From positions 1 to 43,666 of the forward strand of contig MICN01000122.1 of NCBI GenBank assembly GCA_001829875.1: a stretch of DNA of 43,666 nucleotides, in the 5' to 3' direction. A program made the position numbers and the translations under genes. The notes under the pieces are model-generated. The model saw nothing but the letters and a program-made list of their open reading frames with translations, had not been told where the DNA came from and ran no database searches. Below, piece after piece: positions 40,951 through 43,666 of this stretch (the stretch's first letter is position 1; each line of letters begins with the position of its first letter). The DNA is from Syntrophus sp. GWC2_56_31 (GTDB lineage: Bacteria; Desulfobacterota; Syntrophia; Syntrophales; UBA5619).

Positions 40951-42069
40951 ATGGAAAAGAAGATTTTAACCGCCTGGACTGTGATCCTTTTGTCCGGCCT
41001 GCTGTTCCCCGTTCCGGTTGCACGGGCCGAGTCCCCAAACGATTCCCCTTCCGAGTCCGTTAGGGAAAAAAGCGGCTACATCGATGTCCATAACCACCTT
41101 TTCGGGATGACGGGTAGGGGTGGTATGTTCGGTCGAAGTATGGACTACCCGGGGGCTGTCAGCGCTGCCCTGTCACTCATGGACAGCCTGGATGTCGGAA
41201 TGGCCATTGTCATGCCTCCGCCTTTCACGGAAGGCCAGCGCGACATCTTTGAGGCCGATGAATTTCTTTCCGCCATTCGTTATTATCCGAGACGCTTCGC
41301 CTTCATGGGAGGCGGCGGCTCGCTGAACGTGATGATCCAAAAAGCGGTAAAGTCCGGCGAAACGGACCCTGATTTGAAGAAACGATTTGCACAGCAGGCG
41401 GAAAAGATCGTCGCCCTGGGGGCCGTGGGCTTCGGGGAAATGACGGCAGAGCATTTTTCCCTCCATTCCAGGCACCCTTACGAGACAGCGCCGCCCGACC
41501 ACCCCCTCTTCCTGATCCTCGCCGACATTGCCGCCCGCCACGATGTCCCTATCGATCTCCACATGGAGGCCATCCCCCACGACATGCCCCTGCCCGACAT
41601 CGACCGGGTCAAATCGGGCAACAATCCGTCCTCGCTCAAGGCAAATATTCCCGCCCTGGAGCGATTGTTATCCTACAACCCCAAAGTTCGGATCATCTGG
41701 GCCCATGCAGGATGGGACAATACCGGTCACCGCACGCTCAGGCTGATGGATGAGCTTCTGAGCAGGTATCCGAACCTGTACATGACGATCAAGTTTGGCG
41801 GAGACAGCGTTGAAGAAAACCGGCCCTTCGCCCCGGGAAGACGTCTTAAGCAGGGATGGCTGGAAGCGATGAAAAAGCGCCCCGATCGATTCATGATGGG
41901 AACGGACCAGTTTTTCACGCCCCCCCTTTCGGATATTCGCAGAAAGGCGGGACGCGGCGACCCGGTGAAAGCCTTCTTCTCGCAACTCCCGCCGGATCTG
42001 GCCTACAAAATCGGATTCGTAAATCCCATACGGGTCTTCGGGCTGAAGGACGTTTTGAAAAACCGCTGA
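40951..42069 (+). CDS. Secreted amidohydrolase-family (TIM-barrel) hydrolase
   Basis: A 372-aa metal-dependent hydrolase of the amidohydrolase_2 type. The signal peptide is WTVILLSGLLFPVPVARA. Metal ligands are suggested in DVHNHLFG (HxH, about residue 48), VPIDLHMEA, IIWAHAGWDN and the Asp of FMMGTDQF. This is the pattern of decarboxylases/lactonases of the superfamily, which here would act in the periplasm. The ORF-track ATG is kept because it begins a good signal peptide, although no ribosome-binding site is seen. It is followed by the AMP-ligase gene after 32 bases, but a shared role is uncertain. Confidence 0.83.
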   Translation: MEKKILTAWTVILLSGLLFPVPVARAESPNDSPSESVREKSGYIDVHNHLFGMTGRGGMFGRSMDYPGAVSAALSLMDSLDVGMAIVMPPPFTEGQRDIFEADEFLSAIRYYPRRFAFMGGGGSLNVMIQKAVKSGETDPDLKKRFAQQAEKIVALGAVGFGEMTAEHFSLHSRHPYETAPPDHPLFLILADIAARHDVPIDLHMEAIPHDMPLPDIDRVKSGNNPSSLKANIPALERLLSYNPKVRIIWAHAGWDNTGHRTLRLMDELLSRYPNLYMTIKFGGDSVEENRPFAPGRRLKQGWLEAMKKRPDRFMMGTDQFFTPPLSDIRRKAGRGDPVKAFFSQLPPDLAYKIGFVNPIRVFGLKDVLKNR

Positions 42070-42101
42070 CGACAGTTCCATGCATTCAAATCAGGAGAAA
42101 C

Positions 42102-43463
42102 ATGTTCGAAACGATCGCTGCACTTCTGGAAAACAAGACCCGCCGCTTCACGCCTTCCGGTCCGACCATCGGTGAGATCGGAGACTCGGCAAGAGGGATC
42201 AGGGACGCCTTCATGCGACGGGGCGTCCCCGCCGATGAACCGGTCTGCCTCTGCATCGAGGACAGGCCCCTCCTTTTGGCGGCCCTGCTTGCATCGATGG
42301 CAGGGGCCCCTCCCTTCATCCTCCCCCACGCCTTTCAGCCCCGGGTCCTCGGCGCGGCGCGCGAAGCGAGGCATTTCCGTTGGATCCTGACCGATTCCAC
42401 CGTCGACCCTCCCGAAGCAGCGGAGGTGATCCGGATCGAAGAATGCCCCCCGGACCCGGGCGATCGTCCCTTGAAGCCTGTCCGCACCCCGGACAGAGCC
42501 TTTGCCTTTCTTTTCACGGGAGGCTCCACGGGGAAACCCCGGATATGGTCCAAGACCCCCGCAAACCTCTTCGGCGAAGCGATGAATCTCGCCAGAACCT
42601 TCGGCATCCGGGAGACCGACCTCCTGCTGTCCACGGTCCCGCCGCAGCATATTTACGGCCTTCTCGGTTCGGTCCTCCTCCCCTTCGTCGCCTCGGCCCA
42701 GGTCCTTCGCCGCACCTGTACGTTTCCCCAGGAAATCCTGTCCGCCCTGCAAAACGAAGCGGCTACCGTTCTGGTCGGAGTGCCGATCCACTATCGGGCG
42801 CTGAGGTCCGGGGACCTGCAGCGCTTTTCCCTGCGGCTGGCTCTCTCCTCCGCAGCCCCCCTCGACGGCGGGGACGCAGCCTTCTTCCTGGAAAAGACGG
42901 GTTTGGCGATTACCGAAATCTACGGATCGACGGAGACGGGGGGGATAGCGATCCGGTCCTACGGAGCCAATCACGATGCCTGGGAGCCGTTCGCCTGTCT
43001 TGACTGGAAGATCCTTTCGGACCGTCTCGCCGTTCGCTCGGATTTCGTCTCTCCCGATCTGCCCTGCGATGCGGAAGGCTTCTTCACGACCGCGGACCGC
43101 GTCGCAAGTACCGGGGAAAACCGGTTCATCTTCCTGGGGCGGGCGGATCACATCGTCAAGGTCGCCGGGAAGCGGGTGGACCTCGAGGAGATCCGCGAGA
43201 AGATTCGGCGGATTCCCGGGGTCAGGGACGCAGTCGTCACCGCCGTTCCCCTGACCGGGGCGCGGCAGGCACAGATCGCAGCGCTGGTGGCAGGCGACCT
43301 GTCCATCCGCGAACTCAGGGCGGCCCTCCGATTGATGGACGAACACTATGGTCGTCCGCGAAAGATCAGGATCGTCACGGCCATCCCCGTCCTGCCGAAC
43401 GGGAAGATAGACCGGCAACAAGTCGAACGGCTTCTCTTTGCCCCCCGCCTTTCCAGAACCTAG
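42102..43463 (+). CDS. AMP-dependent acyl-/aryl-CoA or acyl-ACP ligase
   Basis: A 453-aa ANL-superfamily adenylating enzyme. Core motifs are FTGGSTGKPRIWSKT (phosphate loop), YGSTETGG, GFFTTADR, FLGRADHIVKVAGKRVDLEEI and NGKIDRQQ with the C-terminal catalytic Lys. It is short for the family, with a compact N-terminal domain, as in the ligases of ketosynthase/ACP lipid or aryl-polyene-type clusters. It would activate an acid and load it on ACP or CoA. The ATG is preceded by AGGAGA. It lies 20 kb from the ACP-ketosynthase-radical SAM operon, with which it may work. The ORF-track start at 41856 is a shadow. Confidence 0.88.
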   Translation: MFETIAALLENKTRRFTPSGPTIGEIGDSARGIRDAFMRRGVPADEPVCLCIEDRPLLLAALLASMAGAPPFILPHAFQPRVLGAAREARHFRWILTDSTVDPPEAAEVIRIEECPPDPGDRPLKPVRTPDRAFAFLFTGGSTGKPRIWSKTPANLFGEAMNLARTFGIRETDLLLSTVPPQHIYGLLGSVLLPFVASAQVLRRTCTFPQEILSALQNEAATVLVGVPIHYRALRSGDLQRFSLRLALSSAAPLDGGDAAFFLEKTGLAITEIYGSTETGGIAIRSYGANHDAWEPFACLDWKILSDRLAVRSDFVSPDLPCDAEGFFTTADRVASTGENRFIFLGRADHIVKVAGKRVDLEEIREKIRRIPGVRDAVVTAVPLTGARQAQIAALVAGDLSIRELRAALRLMDEHYGRPRKIRIVTAIPVLPNGKIDRQQVERLLFAPRLSRT

Positions 43464-43543
43464 GCGGGCTTGCGGCCGCGCCCCCTGCTTCTCATCCCCC
43501 GGATCGGTAAGGAAAGTCCCGATAAACGCCTGTCCCTATTCGG

Positions 43544-43666
43544 CTATTCGTTGACCCTCGTCGTAAATTCGAGATGCACGCCGTCGGGTAAAACGACGAA
43601 CTGAATCTTGTTGCCCTTGTTGGGTCCCTGGTCCACTTCCATCGGATACGGCGACAGAGTCGTGAT
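43544..43666 (-). CDS. C-terminal end of an unrecognised protein (partial)
   Basis: The minus strand is open from the window edge to a TAG at 43544, giving 40 codons (ITTLSPYPMEVDQGP... ending LEFTTRVNE). The beta-strand-rich look and normal codon use suggest a real gene entering from the right and convergent with the AMP-ligase gene. The family cannot be named from this piece. Confidence 0.5.
   Translation of the reverse strand: MTTLSPYPMEVDQGPNKGNKIQFVVLPDGVHLEFTTRVNE

Noticed and set aside
1-43666. CRISPR arrays, rRNA genes, complete tRNAs and insertion sequences
   Set aside because: Looked for; no regular repeat-spacer pattern, no rRNA sequence, no complete tRNA cloverleaf and no transposase ORF was recognised.

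Overview
The window looks like chromosome from an anaerobic deltaproteobacterial (Desulfobacterota, Syntrophales/Syntrophobacterales-like) genome, probably an environmental bin. The signs are paired DUF438-hemerythrin/PAS and DUF1858 genes, PEP-CTERM and exopolysaccharide remnants, several DctPQM TRAP importers, a tungsten/molybdenum enzyme of the acetylene hydratase branch with a polyferredoxin partner, and a B12/radical-SAM lipid-type cluster. This assignment is by gene content only. Two genes, the CHASE-PAS-GAF-GGDEF-EAL protein and UppP, look more betaproteobacterial.

Layout. (1) 1-2944: right end of an integrated element. It holds a two-gene small-protein operon, a HigBA-like toxin-antitoxin (TA) pair and a tyrosine integrase. 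It ends at the 3' half of a tRNA-Asn(GTT) gene followed by that tRNA's terminator, which is an attachment-site scar. (2) 2945-7079: a decaying strip. It has a second, paralogous TA locus whose toxin has an in-frame TGA at a conserved Cys, a PEP-CTERM gene with two frameshifts and an amber stop, an intact RHH-PilZ gene, a PilZ fragment and an N-terminally truncated sugar-phosphate transferase. (3) 7316-14331: a PAC2 gene, then a divergent catabolic operon: TIGR03084-type protein, cyclase-family hydrolase, TRAP DctP-DctQ-DctM, SMP-30 lactonase and a truncated beta-keto acid cleavage enzyme (BKACE). (4) 14343-17696: a large c-di-GMP enzyme abutting the truncated BKACE. (5) 21681-17772 (minus): ACP, beta-ketoacyl synthase fused to a chain-length-factor-like domain through a palindromic repeat, and a B12/radical SAM protein. 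An AMP-dependent ligase at 42102-43463 may belong to the same kind of pathway. (6) 22003-39844: aldo-keto reductase, nitrilase-fold hydrolase, EamA exporter, a second TRAP plus cyclase operon, acetylene-hydratase-like Mo/W enzyme with a four-cluster ferredoxin, 3-hydroxyacyl-CoA dehydrogenase-like protein, 5'-nucleotidase, a small beta-grasp-like protein, UppP, a 3-hydroxyisobutyrate dehydrogenase-type enzyme, the DUF438/DUF1858 pair and an oversized amidase. (7) 39885-43666: second copy of the 73-aa small protein, a NapH-like membrane ferredoxin, a secreted amidohydrolase, the AMP-ligase and the C-terminus of an unrecognised gene.

How it fits together (inference). Regions 3 and 6 read as a hydrolase-rich catabolic island. 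Two high-affinity TRAP importers are each paired with a cyclase-family hydrolase, and around them sit lactonase, amidase, nitrilase, dehydrogenase and Mo/W activities suited to opening cyclic or amide-containing acids and passing products towards CoA-dependent oxidation. The substrate cannot be read from the sequence. The most unusual items are the TGA-for-Cys toxin, the palindromic repeat translated as a linker between two ketosynthase domains, the acetylene-hydratase-like enzyme lacking the family's catalytic Asp, and the duplicated small-protein and TA modules.
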